From Gordonia liuliyuniae (GTDB lineage Bacteria; Actinomycetota; Actinomycetes; Mycobacteriales; Mycobacteriaceae): a stretch of 64,000 nt of DNA. Shown here piece by piece: positions 7,225-15,345 of this stretch. Made by a program: the position numbers and the translations under genes. Under the pieces are notes generated by a model, which ran no database searches, was not told the DNA's origin, and saw only the letters and a program-made list of their open reading frames with translations. Position 1 is the stretch's first letter. Each line of letters opens with the position of its first letter. The stretch is from NCBI RefSeq assembly GCF_021739025.1, contig NZ_JAKKOT010000006.1, forward strand, positions 62,001 through 126,000, given 5' to 3'.

Positions 7225-9957
7225 TCAGTGCGCGGCAGCATCCCACGTCCGCCCGACACCGACCGAGACCTCGAGTGGAACAGACAGTTCGATCGCACCG
7301 GACATCTCCTCGCGCACGAGTGCCTCGATTGCGTCGCGCTCTCCGGTCGCGACGTCGAAGACCAGTTCGTCGTGCACCTGCAACAGCATGCGTGAGCGGT
7401 GCCCCTCATCGGTCAGCCGTCGCTGCACGTTGATCATCGCGACCTTGATGATGTCGGCGGCGGTCCCCTGGATCGGCGCGTTGAGCGCCATCCGCTCGGC
7501 CGACTGTCGACGCTGAAAGTTGTCGGAGTTCAGGTCCGGCAGATAGCGCCTGCGCCCGAACAGTGTTGCCGTGTACTCGTTACGCCGGGCCTGCACGACG
7601 ATGTCCTGCAAGTAGTCGCGCACCCCACCGAAACGAGTGAAATACTGTTCCATCTGCTGTTTGGCTTCTTCGCGGCCGATCCCCAACTGTGCGGCGAGGC
7701 CGTACGCGCTCAAGCCGTACGCGAGCCCGTACGACATCGCCTTGACGCGCGACCGCATCTGCGCGTCGACCTGGTCGACGGGAACCCCGAAGGCGCGCGA
7801 GCCGACGAAGTTGTGCAAATCCTCCCCTGACCGGAACGCCTCGATCAGACCGGCGTCCTCCGACAGGTGCGCCATGATCCGCATCTCGATCTGCGAGTAG
7901 TCGGCGGTCATCAAACATTCGAACTCGGAACCCTGCGCTCCCGGCGCCGGCGCTCCCGCTGCCACGACGAAACCACCACGGATCTGGCGGCCTGCCTCGG
8001 TCCGTACCGGGATGTTCTGCAGGTTCGGGTCCGTCGACGACAATCGACCCGTCGCCGCAACTGTCTGATTGAACGTCGTGTGGATGCGGCCGTCGTCGGC
8101 GACCGACTTCAGCAGGCCGTCGACGGTCACCTTCAGTCGCGTCGCGTCCCGATGCTCGAGCAGGAACTTCAAGAACGGATGCTCGGTCTTCTCGTACAGC
8201 CCGGCGAGCGCGTCGGCGTCCGTGGTGTACCCGGTCTTGGTCTTCTTGGTCTTCGGCATGTCGAGCTTGTCGAAGAGGATCGCTTGCAGCTGCTTCGGCG
8301 AACCCAGATTGACCTGCTCGCCGATCACTTCGTACGCAGACTCGGCGGCGTCGCGCACCCGCTGCGCGAACTCGGACTCCAGTCCGGCGAAGTGGTCGAT
8401 GTCGACGCCGATGCCGAGCTGTTCGAGGTCGGCGAGCACGAATGCGAGCGGCAACTCCATCTCGGTGAGCAGCGCCGTCGAATCGATTCGCTCCAGTTCG
8501 ACATCCAGTGCGTCGGCGAGTTCGGCGACGGCACGCGCCGAAAGCATCAACGACTCCGCGGCTCGCGCCGAATCGGCGTCGTCGTCGAGAAGCGACAGCT
8601 GGCCGCCGTCATCCACGCCGTCATCGGCCTTGAGCTCACGCCGCAGGTATCGCAGCGCGAGGTCGTCGAGGTTGAAAGTCCGCTGCCCGGGGCGCACCAG
8701 GTATGCGGCGAGCGACGTGTCGGAGGTGACTCCCGCGATGCTCCACCCGCGACCGCGCAGCGCGTGCACTGCCCACTTCACCTCGTGCACCGCCTTGACG
8801 ACCGTCGGGTCGGCGAGCCACGCGGCGAGCGCGGCGTCGTCGGCCGCCGACATCGCCACCGGGTCGATGAACGCGCCCTCGCCGTCTGCCGAAGCGATAG
8901 CCAAACCGTCGACGTCCGAACCGACCACGATCCGCCGCGCGTCCACCGCGATGCCCGAACGTCCGGTGCGGGCGTGCGCATCGAGCCACGCCGCGACCTC
9001 GTCGGCGCCCAGCCGTGCGCCGCGCACTTCCATGCCCTCCTCGGCCTCGGGCTCGGTCGAGGTCAACGTAGAGAACAGTCGGTCCCGCAGCACCTTGAAC
9101 TCGAGGTCGTCGAACAATGCGTGGATCCGGTCCCGATCCCACGCGTGCAGCTTCAGGTCGTCCGGTCCGGCAGGAAGATCCATGTCCCGGATCATCTCGG
9201 TGAGCGTCCGATTCATCTGCACGGACGCGAGGTTCGCGCGCAGCGAGTCGCCCGTCTTGCCGCGGATCTCGTCGGCGTGGTGGAACAGCTGCTCGAGCGA
9301 ACCGTATTCGACGATCCACTTGGTCGCCGTCTTGTCTCCGACACCGGGGATGCCCGGCAGGTTGTCGCTCTTGTCGCCGCGAAGCGCCGCGAAGTCCGGA
9401 TACTGCTGCGGCGTCAGCCCGTACTTCTTCTCGACCTCCTCCGGCGTGAAGCGGGTGAGAACCGAGACACCGGTCTTCGGGTACAGCACGGTGATGTTCT
9501 CGTTGACCAGTTGCAGCGAGTCGCGGTCGCCGGTCACCACGAGCACGCGGTAGCCCGCCGCGTCGGCCTGTGTAGCCAGAGTCGCGATGATGTCGTCGGC
9601 CTCGTATCCTTCGACGGCCATCACCGGAATGCCCATAGCGTCGAGCACATCCTTGGTGATGTCGACCTGGCCGCGGAACTCATCGGGCGACTTGCTGCGC
9701 TGCGCCTTGTACTCCGGGAACATCTCCGCACGGAACGTCTTACGGGACACGTCGAACGCGGCGGCGATGTGGGTGGGCTCCTCGTCGCGCAGCAGATTGA
9801 TGAGCATCGACGTGAATCCGTAGACCGCGTTGGTGTGCTGGCCAGTGTTGGTCGTGAAGTTCTCTGGCGGAAGGGCGAAGTGGGCCCGATAGGCCAACGA
9901 ATGCCCGTCGAGCAGCATGAGGGTCGGTCGGGTCTCGGTCTTCTTCGCTGCACTCAC
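7225..9957 (-). CDS. polA: DNA polymerase I
   Basis: A 910-residue DNA polymerase I for Okazaki-fragment processing and repair. The N-terminal 5'-nuclease domain (about residues 1-300) shows LMLLDGHSLAYRAHFAL, EGYEADDIIATLA and LRGDKSDNLPGIPGVGDKTA. The middle domain corresponds to the 3'-5' exonuclease fold but lacks the DxE metal-binding motif (GIAVDARRIVVGS there), as in mycobacterial PolA, so proofreading is probably absent. The C-terminal polymerase domain has motif A (DYSQIEMRIMAHLSED), motif B (RVKAMSYGLAYGLSAYGLA) and motif C (QVHDELVF). The start is GTG 9957 (SAAKKTETRPTLMLLDG). The order pdtaR-polA-rpsA matches mycobacteria. Confidence 0.97.
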   Translation of the reverse strand: MSAAKKTETRPTLMLLDGHSLAYRAHFALPPENFTTNTGQHTNAVYGFTSMLINLLRDEEPTHIAAAFDVSRKTFRAEMFPEYKAQRSKSPDEFRGQVDITKDVLDAMGIPVMAVEGYEADDIIATLATQADAAGYRVLVVTGDRDSLQLVNENITVLYPKTGVSVLTRFTPEEVEKKYGLTPQQYPDFAALRGDKSDNLPGIPGVGDKTATKWIVEYGSLEQLFHHADEIRGKTGDSLRANLASVQMNRTLTEMIRDMDLPAGPDDLKLHAWDRDRIHALFDDLEFKVLRDRLFSTLTSTEPEAEEGMEVRGARLGADEVAAWLDAHARTGRSGIAVDARRIVVGSDVDGLAIASADGEGAFIDPVAMSAADDAALAAWLADPTVVKAVHEVKWAVHALRGRGWSIAGVTSDTSLAAYLVRPGQRTFNLDDLALRYLRRELKADDGVDDGGQLSLLDDDADSARAAESLMLSARAVAELADALDVELERIDSTALLTEMELPLAFVLADLEQLGIGVDIDHFAGLESEFAQRVRDAAESAYEVIGEQVNLGSPKQLQAILFDKLDMPKTKKTKTGYTTDADALAGLYEKTEHPFLKFLLEHRDATRLKVTVDGLLKSVADDGRIHTTFNQTVAATGRLSSTDPNLQNIPVRTEAGRQIRGGFVVAAGAPAPGAQGSEFECLMTADYSQIEMRIMAHLSEDAGLIEAFRSGEDLHNFVGSRAFGVPVDQVDAQMRSRVKAMSYGLAYGLSAYGLAAQLGIGREEAKQQMEQYFTRFGGVRDYLQDIVVQARRNEYTATLFGRRRYLPDLNSDNFQRRQSAERMALNAPIQGTAADIIKVAMINVQRRLTDEGHRSRMLLQVHDELVFDVATGERDAIEALVREEMSGAIELSVPLEVSVGVGRTWDAAAH

Positions 9958-10000
9958 AGGAGTGAGTCTAAGGCGTGGCCCCGACAGTCCGGGCGGCCCG

Positions 10001-10597
10001 TCAGCCGAGGGTCTCGACTACGACCTGTGCGACGGCCTTCATGGTGACGCGACGGTCCATGGCGTTGCGCTGAATCCACCGGAACGCATCCGGTTCGGTG
10101 AGTTCCTGCTTGGCCATGAGCAGCCCTTTGGCCTGTTCGATGAGCTTGCGTGTCTCGAAACGCTCCGACATGTCGGCGACTTCGTTCTCGAGCAGTTTGA
10201 GTTCGCGGTACCGGCTCAGCGCGACTTCGATCGCGGGCACGAGATCGGCCTGGGTGAACGGCTTGACCAGGTATGCCATCGCTCCGGCGTCGCGAGCGCG
10301 CTCGACGAACTCGCGCTGACTGAACGCGGTCAGCATCACGACGGGGGCCAGTCGCTTCGCGGCGATCTCACTCGCCGCGTCGATGCCGTCACGCACGGGC
10401 ATTTTGACGTCCATGATCACGAGATCCGGCAACAGCTCTTCGGTGAGGTCGACGGCGATCTGACCGTTCGGCGCTTCACCGACGACCTCATAACCCTCTT
10501 CGCGCAGCATCTCGATCAGGTCGAGTCGAATGAGCGAATCGTCTTCGGCGACGACGACCCGGCTCGCCTGTCGGCCGCTCGGTGTCTCGTCTGTCAT
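10001..10597 (-). CDS. pdtaR: PdtaR-type response regulator with ANTAR RNA-binding domain
   Basis: A 198-residue regulator. The receiver domain (residues 12-130) has the acidic pair AEDD, phospho-acceptor Asp63 in VIMDVKMP, and Lys in YLVKPFTQ. The C-terminal ANTAR domain (about 135-195) reads RKLIEQAKGLLMAKQELTEPD and FRWIQRNAMDRRVTMKAVAQ. In mycobacteria PdtaR works with the kinase PdtaS in transcription antitermination by RNA binding. No PdtaS kinase lies in this window. ATG 10597 gives MTDETPSGRQ and a length close to the 205-residue M. tuberculosis protein. The tRNA-Leu gene lies just upstream on the same strand. Confidence 0.93.
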   Translation of the reverse strand: MTDETPSGRQASRVVVAEDDSLIRLDLIEMLREEGYEVVGEAPNGQIAVDLTEELLPDLVIMDVKMPVRDGIDAASEIAAKRLAPVVMLTAFSQREFVERARDAGAMAYLVKPFTQADLVPAIEVALSRYRELKLLENEVADMSERFETRKLIEQAKGLLMAKQELTEPDAFRWIQRNAMDRRVTMKAVAQVVVETLG

Positions 10598-10646
10598 CGC
10601 GTCCGTCGCTCTCGTCCTCGTCTGTGCGGTGGCCTGTCGCGGTTGC

Positions 10647-10731
10647 TGGTGCCCCGGGCCGGACTCGAACCGGCACCCCTTTCGAGACCGCATTTTGAGT
10701 GCGGCGCGTCTGCCTATTTCGCCACCGGGGC
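10647..10731 (-). tRNA. tRNA-Leu (anticodon CAA)
   Basis: On the minus strand the gene begins GCCCCGG (acceptor 5' arm, 10725-10731) and ends CCGGGGC-A-CCA (10647-10657), so the CCA is encoded. The anticodon stem CCGCA/TGCGG encloses the loop CTCAAAA, giving anticodon CAA. A long variable arm (TCTCGAAAGGGGT region) and the T arm GCCGGTTCGAGTCCGGC fit a class II leucine tRNA. Confidence 0.95.
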
Positions 10732-10753
10732 TGGTGGATCAGTGCGAGGTGAA

Positions 10754-10784
10754 AGTCTACTAGGGCCGTTCCACGCGAACACAA
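10754..10784 (-). promoter_or_regulatory. possible promoter of tRNA-Leu
   Basis: On the minus strand TTGTGT (10779-10784) and TAGACT (10754-10759) lie 19 bases apart, 23 bases upstream of the mature tRNA 5' end. The spacing is slightly long for a housekeeping promoter, so this is tentative. Confidence 0.3.
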
Positions 10785-10937
10785 CTCGGGTCACCCGAAG
10801 CGTCGACTGACGGCTGAGATCCCCCTCGACAGTGGCTTACCGAACCCTTATGGTTACTTGAGAGTCAGGTCACAAAAAGGTGTCGACAGCGCATCGCTCG
10901 CACCAGATCTGGCCCCTCGGGGAAGGTTTGTGAACGG

Positions 10938-12998
10938 GTGATCACTCGATTGCGCCGGAGGATCCGGCACATGTCCATCGCAGCGGTCGCGGCGACGACT
11001 CTCGTCGCCGGGGCCGGGTTCGTGCCCATCGCGTCGTCCGACGCGAGCGCCGACGTCTACGGCGCGCTCGGCGCGAAGTGGACGCGCACGCACGACGGAC
11101 CGCAGAAGTATGCGGGCTACACCGTGAAACCCGATGTGCCGATCCGCATGAGTGACGGAACAGTGTTGCGCTCCAACGTGATCCGTCCGACGGACCGCTC
11201 CGGCAAGGTGGTCGACACCAAGCTGCCGACGATCGTGACGATGACCCCGTACACCAAGATGGTGTCCGCGCTGGCGTCCGAGGTCATGAACTACCCGGTC
11301 CTGGTCCCCCAGCTCATCGATCTGCTCAACGGAATCAACGCCCGGGGAACGTTCCTGTCCGGCTACAACGAGTTGGTCGGCGCGCTGCGCGGCGGCCTGG
11401 TCAACACGTTCGCGTACGACCCCCAGCTGGTGAAGAGCGGGTACAACATCGTCGTCGTCGACGTCCGCGGGACCGGCTTCTCACAAGGCACCTGGCAGGT
11501 GTTCGGCGACCGCGAACGCAAGGACACCGTCGAGGTCGTCGACTGGGCGAAGAAGCAGAGCTGGGGCAACGGAAAGGTCGGAATGTCCGGCGTCTCCTAC
11601 TCAGCCATCAACCAGTTGCAGGCCGCCGCTGACAAGCCGGGCGCACTCGACGCGATCTTCCCCGTGGTCCCGGGAGCCGACCTCATCCAAGACGTCATCG
11701 CCCCGGGCGGCGGCGTCGGATTCGGATTCCTCGCACCCTGGTTGACCCTGGTGAACGTCTCGAAAATGATTCCGAACGTCGCGTCCATGCTCAACGGAAC
11801 CTTCGACTGGCGCTGGCTCGCCGACCGGGTCAAAGATCCGCTCACCTACTTCGACGTGCTGATCGAAGCGTTGACGACGCAGTCGCCGACGTCGCTGCAC
11901 GGCACTACCCGACAGCTCGTGACGGCAGACTCGAACCGTCGGAGATCACTGTTCACCGACGTGTCGAAGGTGACGACGCCGACCTTCGCGATCGGCGGCT
12001 GGAACGATCTGTTCACCAACAGCGAGTCACGTCTGCTGACGGGACTGTCGCAGTTGCCGAGCAGCCAGAAGAAACTGATCATGGACGACGGATACCACAT
12101 CACGTCCAGCTCGAACTTCGGTGAGAAGGGCTACCCGCCGCGCATCGACGTGCTCGCTCGAGCCTGGTACGACAAGTGGCTCAAGGGGATCGACAACGGC
12201 GTCGACCGCTACTCCCCCGCGACTCTCGCGTCCGAGCCGAACGGCTGGTTCGTGCAGGGCCAGACCTACCCGCTCCCGGGGCACCGATACCAGCGGCAGT
12301 ACTTGTCGGGCCGTTCGTCGGGCACCACCCGAACACCGGTCGCCGGCGACGGGTCGCTGTCGGCGACCAAGCCCGCGGCCCGCGCCACCCGTCAGGTGAA
12401 ACCCGGCCTGTCGACGCTGTGCAGTCGCGACTCGGCCCAGGCCGCGGTCGGCATCACCGCGGTGTTCGACTTCTGCGGTAAGGACTCCCGGGTCTCGGAG
12501 ATCGCGGCGCAGACGTTCACGTCCGCACCGGCGAAGGTCTCGACGAGCGTCAGCGGCACCCCGGTCGTCCATCTGCGGCAACGTCTCACCGCGACGGACG
12601 GCTACTGGCATGCGACGGTCAACGTCGTCTCGCCGGACGGCCGGTCGACGACCGTGTCGATGGGGCAGCTGATGGTGTCGCTGCGGGCGATGGACACCGA
12701 ACGGAGTTCGTACGGCCCGAACGGTGACCTGACCGATGCGATCCCGAAGCTGTCGCTCTCCGACTACCGGAAGGTGAAACCGGGGCAGGTCCTGGACGTC
12801 GACATCCCGATGACGGCGACTCAGGCGAAGCTGCGGCCGGGCGACCGCCTCCGCATCGACGTCTACGCCTTCAACTTCCCGAAGTCGGTTCCGCTCGGGC
12901 CGGAGCTGTGGTCGTCGCAATTGCGTCCGCAGTACATCGAGATCGATCCGGCGCATCCGAGTTGGGTCAACGTCCCGCTGTCGCATCCGCTGCGGTGA
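10938..12998 (+). CDS. secreted CocE/NonD-family (X-Pro dipeptidyl-peptidase S15-like) hydrolase
   Basis: A 686-residue alpha/beta hydrolase with an N-terminal signal peptide (RLRRRIRHMSIAAVAATTLV, cleavage probably after SDASA), so it is exported. The catalytic serine is in GMSGVSYSA (Ser220); the other triad candidates are Asp357 (GGWNDLF) and His387 (DGYHIT). The C-terminal third (from about residue 430) fits the jelly-roll PepX_C domain, ending with GDRLRIDVYAFNFPKS and a YIEIDP segment. Relatives cleave acyl esters or peptides; the substrate is unknown. The start is GTG 10938. The stop overlaps the cutC GTG start by 4 bases, so the two genes are coupled. Confidence 0.87.
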   Translation: MITRLRRRIRHMSIAAVAATTLVAGAGFVPIASSDASADVYGALGAKWTRTHDGPQKYAGYTVKPDVPIRMSDGTVLRSNVIRPTDRSGKVVDTKLPTIVTMTPYTKMVSALASEVMNYPVLVPQLIDLLNGINARGTFLSGYNELVGALRGGLVNTFAYDPQLVKSGYNIVVVDVRGTGFSQGTWQVFGDRERKDTVEVVDWAKKQSWGNGKVGMSGVSYSAINQLQAAADKPGALDAIFPVVPGADLIQDVIAPGGGVGFGFLAPWLTLVNVSKMIPNVASMLNGTFDWRWLADRVKDPLTYFDVLIEALTTQSPTSLHGTTRQLVTADSNRRRSLFTDVSKVTTPTFAIGGWNDLFTNSESRLLTGLSQLPSSQKKLIMDDGYHITSSSNFGEKGYPPRIDVLARAWYDKWLKGIDNGVDRYSPATLASEPNGWFVQGQTYPLPGHRYQRQYLSGRSSGTTRTPVAGDGSLSATKPAARATRQVKPGLSTLCSRDSAQAAVGITAVFDFCGKDSRVSEIAAQTFTSAPAKVSTSVSGTPVVHLRQRLTATDGYWHATVNVVSPDGRSTTVSMGQLMVSLRAMDTERSSYGPNGDLTDAIPKLSLSDYRKVKPGQVLDVDIPMTATQAKLRPGDRLRIDVYAFNFPKSVPLGPELWSSQLRPQYIEIDPAHPSWVNVPLSHPLR

Positions 12999-13729
12999 CG
13001 GCTCTGGAGATCGCGGTCCAGGACGCGGCGGGCGCGGCGATCGCGCTCGCCGGCGGAGCGGATCGTGTCGAGCTGTGCGCCGCGCTCGGTGCGACGGGAG
13101 GACTGACTCCGACCCTCGGCACGCTGGAGGCGACCACCGCAACCGGGGTGGGCGTCCATGTGCTGATCAGGGGGCGTCCAGGCGGATTCGTCTACACGCG
13201 GGCGGAGGTCACGACGATGGCGGCCGACATCGCTCATCTCGTAGGCGCGGGGGCGTCCGGCGTGGTGATCGGCGCCCTGAACGAGGACGCCGCCGTCGAC
13301 CGTGACGCGACGGCCGCCCTGATCGCCGCAGCGCGGGGCGCAGGTGCTGTCGACGTCACGTTCCACCGAGCCCTCGACGCCGCCGCCGACCCGCTGGTCG
13401 CCCTGCAGGTACTCGCCGAACTCGGTGTCGATCGGGTGCTGACGTCTGGAGGTGCGCCGACGGCCGGTGACGGCCTCGACGTGCTGGCCGCGCTCGTCGA
13501 GGCCGACAGCGGTGTGCAGATCATGGCGGGCGGCGGTGTCCGGCCGGACACCGTGCCCGAACTCGTAGCGATCGGTGTCGACGCCGTGCACCTGTCGGCG
13601 CGGACGCTCGTCGCCGATCCGGGCAGGTCGGGACCGGGCGGCGGTGTGTCCGGCGGCCTGGAGGCGACCGACCCCGACGTCGTCGCAGCGGCGCGGCGGG
13701 CACTCGACCCTAGTGTCGCGTGTCGTTAA
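12995..13729 (+). CDS. cutC: copper homeostasis protein CutC family; last residues supplied by an insertion sequence
   Basis: A 244-residue TIM-barrel protein of the CutC family: TALEIAVQDAAGAAIALAGG, ADRVELCAALGATGGLTP, VLIRGRPGGFVYT, VTFHRALDAAADP, DRVLTSGGAPTA, IMAGGGVRPDTV and VDAVHLSART. CutC has been linked to copper tolerance, but its biochemical role is disputed. The last codons (SVACR and TAA 13727-13729) lie inside the left end of the IS630 element; without it the frame would read PSTRH then stop, using the CACTAGG repeats. The core is complete, so the gene is probably functional. Start GTG 12995 overlaps the hydrolase stop. Confidence 0.85.
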   Translation: MTALEIAVQDAAGAAIALAGGADRVELCAALGATGGLTPTLGTLEATTATGVGVHVLIRGRPGGFVYTRAEVTTMAADIAHLVGAGASGVVIGALNEDAAVDRDATAALIAAARGAGAVDVTFHRALDAAADPLVALQVLAELGVDRVLTSGGAPTAGDGLDVLAALVEADSGVQIMAGGGVRPDTVPELVAIGVDAVHLSARTLVADPGRSGPGGGVSGGLEATDPDVVAAARRALDPSVACR

Positions 13730-13741
13730 TTGGTTTCTGGT
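13711..13741 (+). repeat. left terminal inverted repeat of the IS630 element
   Basis: The sequence reads TAGTGTCGCGTGTCGTTAAT and continues TGGTTT. It matches the inverted right end (14807-14837) at 27 of 31 positions, counting the TA. It also provides the cutC stop codon. Confidence 0.9.
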
Positions 13742-14835
13742 TTGAGGGTTGAGAGGATGAGTTATGGCGAATTCTCCGGCCCCGGCTCTGGAACTACGCG
13801 AAGGCGATGCTGCCGAGATCGATCGATTGTTGCGGTCGACGTCAACGTCGGCGGGTCTGGCGCAACGAGCTCGGATCGTGACGTTGGCTGCCAAGGGTGT
13901 GGCGAACTCGCATATCAGCGGGGTCGTCGGTGTGTCGGTCCCGACGGTGCGTAAGTGGCGTGAACGGTACTTGTACGACGGGATGGCCGGCTTGCTCGAC
14001 GAGGATCGGTCCGGTCGGCCGCGGCATATCGATCACTCCGACATCGTGTCGGCAACGTTGGCGCCGCCACCGAAGAAGTACGGGGTGACCCACTGGTCCT
14101 CGCGGCTGCTGGCCGGACATCTCGGGGTGGGGAACGCGACGATCGCGCGGGCGTGGCGCGAGTACGGTGTGCAGCCGTGGCGATCGGGAACGTTCAAGTT
14201 CTCCACCGACCCGGAGTTGGTCGCCAAGGTGACCGACGTCGTGGGCTTGTACCTGGAACCGCCGACGAACGCGATCGTGCTGTGCATCGACGAGAAGTCG
14301 CAGATCCAAGCACTCGACCGGACCGCGCCGATGCTCCCGATGCAGCCCGGGCAGATCGAACGTCGAACGCATGACTACAAGCGCCACGGAACGACCACAC
14401 TGTTCGCCGCGCTGGATATCGCGACCGGCCAGGTGACCGCCGCGGTCCAGTCGCGTCACCGCCACCAGGAGTTCTTGTCGTTCCTGCGGCAGATCGACCG
14501 TGCCTACGGCGACCAGGAGTTGCATCTGGTCATGGACAACTACGCCACCCATAAGAAGGCCGAGGTCCGCCACTGGCTGACCGAGCACCCGAACATGCAC
14601 GTGCACGTCACTCCGACCTCCGGATCCTGGCTCAACCTCGTCGAGGTGTGGTTCGGCATCATCGATCGACAAGCGATCCGGCGAGGTGTGTTCACTTCAG
14701 TCAAGGACCTGAACGCGAGGATCCGAGAATTCATCAATGGGTGGAACGAACGGAAGCACCCGTTCGTGTGGACGAAGACTGCCGACGAGATCCTAAATAG
14801 AGCCCAACCGAAAACTAATTAACGACACGTGACAC
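13713..14835 (+). mobile_element. IS630-family insertion sequence, complete
   Basis: The element is about 1.12 kb with one intact transposase gene and imperfect terminal inverted repeats (13711-13741 and 14807-14837 including the flanking TA). It is flanked by TA dinucleotides (13711-13712 and 14836-14837), the duplication expected for the IS630/Tc1-mariner group. Joining the flanks restores CCC-TA-GCAC, so the target was a CTAG, the preferred IS630 site. The element sits exactly at the 3' end of cutC. Intact ends and an intact gene suggest recent insertion. Confidence 0.93.
13764..14822 (+). CDS. IS630-family transposase
   Basis: A 352-residue DDE transposase. The N-terminal helix-turn-helix region reads LAQRARIVTLAAKGVANSHI, VSVPTVRKWRERY and a winged second part (RLLAGHLGVGNATIARAWRE). 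The catalytic triad is visible: Asp176 in CIDEKSQIQALDR, Asp258 in LVMDNYATHK and Glu294 in GSWLNLVEVWF, with the spacing typical of the IS630 group. No frameshift or stop interrupts it, so the element is likely active or only recently silenced. The start is ATG 13764; the stop overlaps the right terminal repeat. Confidence 0.95.
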   Translation: MANSPAPALELREGDAAEIDRLLRSTSTSAGLAQRARIVTLAAKGVANSHISGVVGVSVPTVRKWRERYLYDGMAGLLDEDRSGRPRHIDHSDIVSATLAPPPKKYGVTHWSSRLLAGHLGVGNATIARAWREYGVQPWRSGTFKFSTDPELVAKVTDVVGLYLEPPTNAIVLCIDEKSQIQALDRTAPMLPMQPGQIERRTHDYKRHGTTTLFAALDIATGQVTAAVQSRHRHQEFLSFLRQIDRAYGDQELHLVMDNYATHKKAEVRHWLTEHPNMHVHVTPTSGSWLNLVEVWFGIIDRQAIRRGVFTSVKDLNARIREFINGWNERKHPFVWTKTADEILNRAQPKTN

Positions 14836-14837
14836 TA
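14807..14837 (-). repeat. right terminal inverted repeat of the IS630 element
   Basis: Read on the minus strand it begins TAGTGTCACGTGTCGTTAAT, differing from the left end at 4 of 31 bases. The transposase stop codon TAA (14820-14822) lies inside it. Confidence 0.9.
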
Positions 14838-14838
14838 G

Positions 14839-14873
14839 CACTAGGCACTAGGCACTAGGCACTAGGCACTAGG
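14839..14873. repeat. five tandem copies of the heptamer CACTAGG
   Basis: CACTAGG is repeated exactly five times (14839-14845 through 14867-14873), directly after the right IS flank. Because the unit is 7 nt it places TAG stops in all forward frames, and the reverse complement CCTAGTG also contains TAG. It provides the stop codon of the minus-strand gene that follows (14869-14871) and would have ended cutC before the IS arrived. The array contains CTAG, the IS target. Confidence 0.95.
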
Positions 14874-15345
14874 CGAACAGGTAGCCGTTCGACAGGGCGG
14901 CCGGGGTCACCACTTGGCGGTAGCGCTCACCGATCCGCACCACATAAGCGTCCACCACCGGGAGGTCGCGGACTTCGAACTCGGCGAGACACGTCCCACC
15001 TGCCAACCCTTCGAGTCGTGAGAGACGGGTGACGGCGAGCGGCTCGTCGGGGCCGACCTCGCGACCGGTCGCATCGTAGATCGTCACAGCGTCGCCGAAG
15101 GCCACCGGGATCGAGCCGGCGACGGCTCGAGTGCCGCAGTCGACGGTGACCGCTCCGGTCGCGGTGATCGTGGACCGCTCGTGAAAGCCTTCGATCACTG
15201 CGATGGTTCCCGCGATGATCGCGGCGAGGACGACGACGATGCTGGCGATCCGGATCGGCCACTTGTACCGACGCTGCCAACGCTTCGGTGTCAGTGGCGG
15301 CCCCGGAGGAAGGTGGAACCGGACGTCCGACGTGTGAGCGGTCAC
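14869..15345 (-). CDS. conserved hypothetical single-pass membrane protein
   Basis: A 158-residue protein of unknown function. Residues about 28-48 form one transmembrane helix (IRIASIVVVLAAIIAGTIAV) after a basic stretch (PKRWQRRYKW), so the C-terminal 105 residues should be extracytoplasmic. That part has two cysteines (VDCGTRAVAG and GGTCLAEFEV) that could form a disulfide. GTG 15345 overlaps the tesB stop (GTGA), which supports coexpression with the thioesterase. The stop codon is inside the CACTAGG repeat array. No family could be named. Confidence 0.7.
   Translation of the reverse strand: MTAHTSDVRFHLPPGPPLTPKRWQRRYKWPIRIASIVVVLAAIIAGTIAVIEGFHERSTITATGAVTVDCGTRAVAGSIPVAFGDAVTIYDATGREVGPDEPLAVTRLSRLEGLAGGTCLAEFEVRDLPVVDAYVVRIGERYRQVVTPAALSNGYLFA

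Noticed and set aside
7867..10047. A 726-codon open frame on the plus strand opposite polA
   Set aside because: It is antisense to clear polA motifs, has Arg/His-rich low-information sequence and no recognisable domain; typical of high-GC antisense frames.
10854..10937. A promoter for the CocE-type hydrolase gene
   Set aside because: TTGAGA occurs near 10857 but no good -10 follows at 16-18 bases; nothing firm could be assigned.
14839..14873. The CACTAGG array as an integrase attachment site
   Set aside because: No integrase, tRNA gene or displaced repeat copy is nearby; the array is better explained by slippage, and the IS630 uses only TA.
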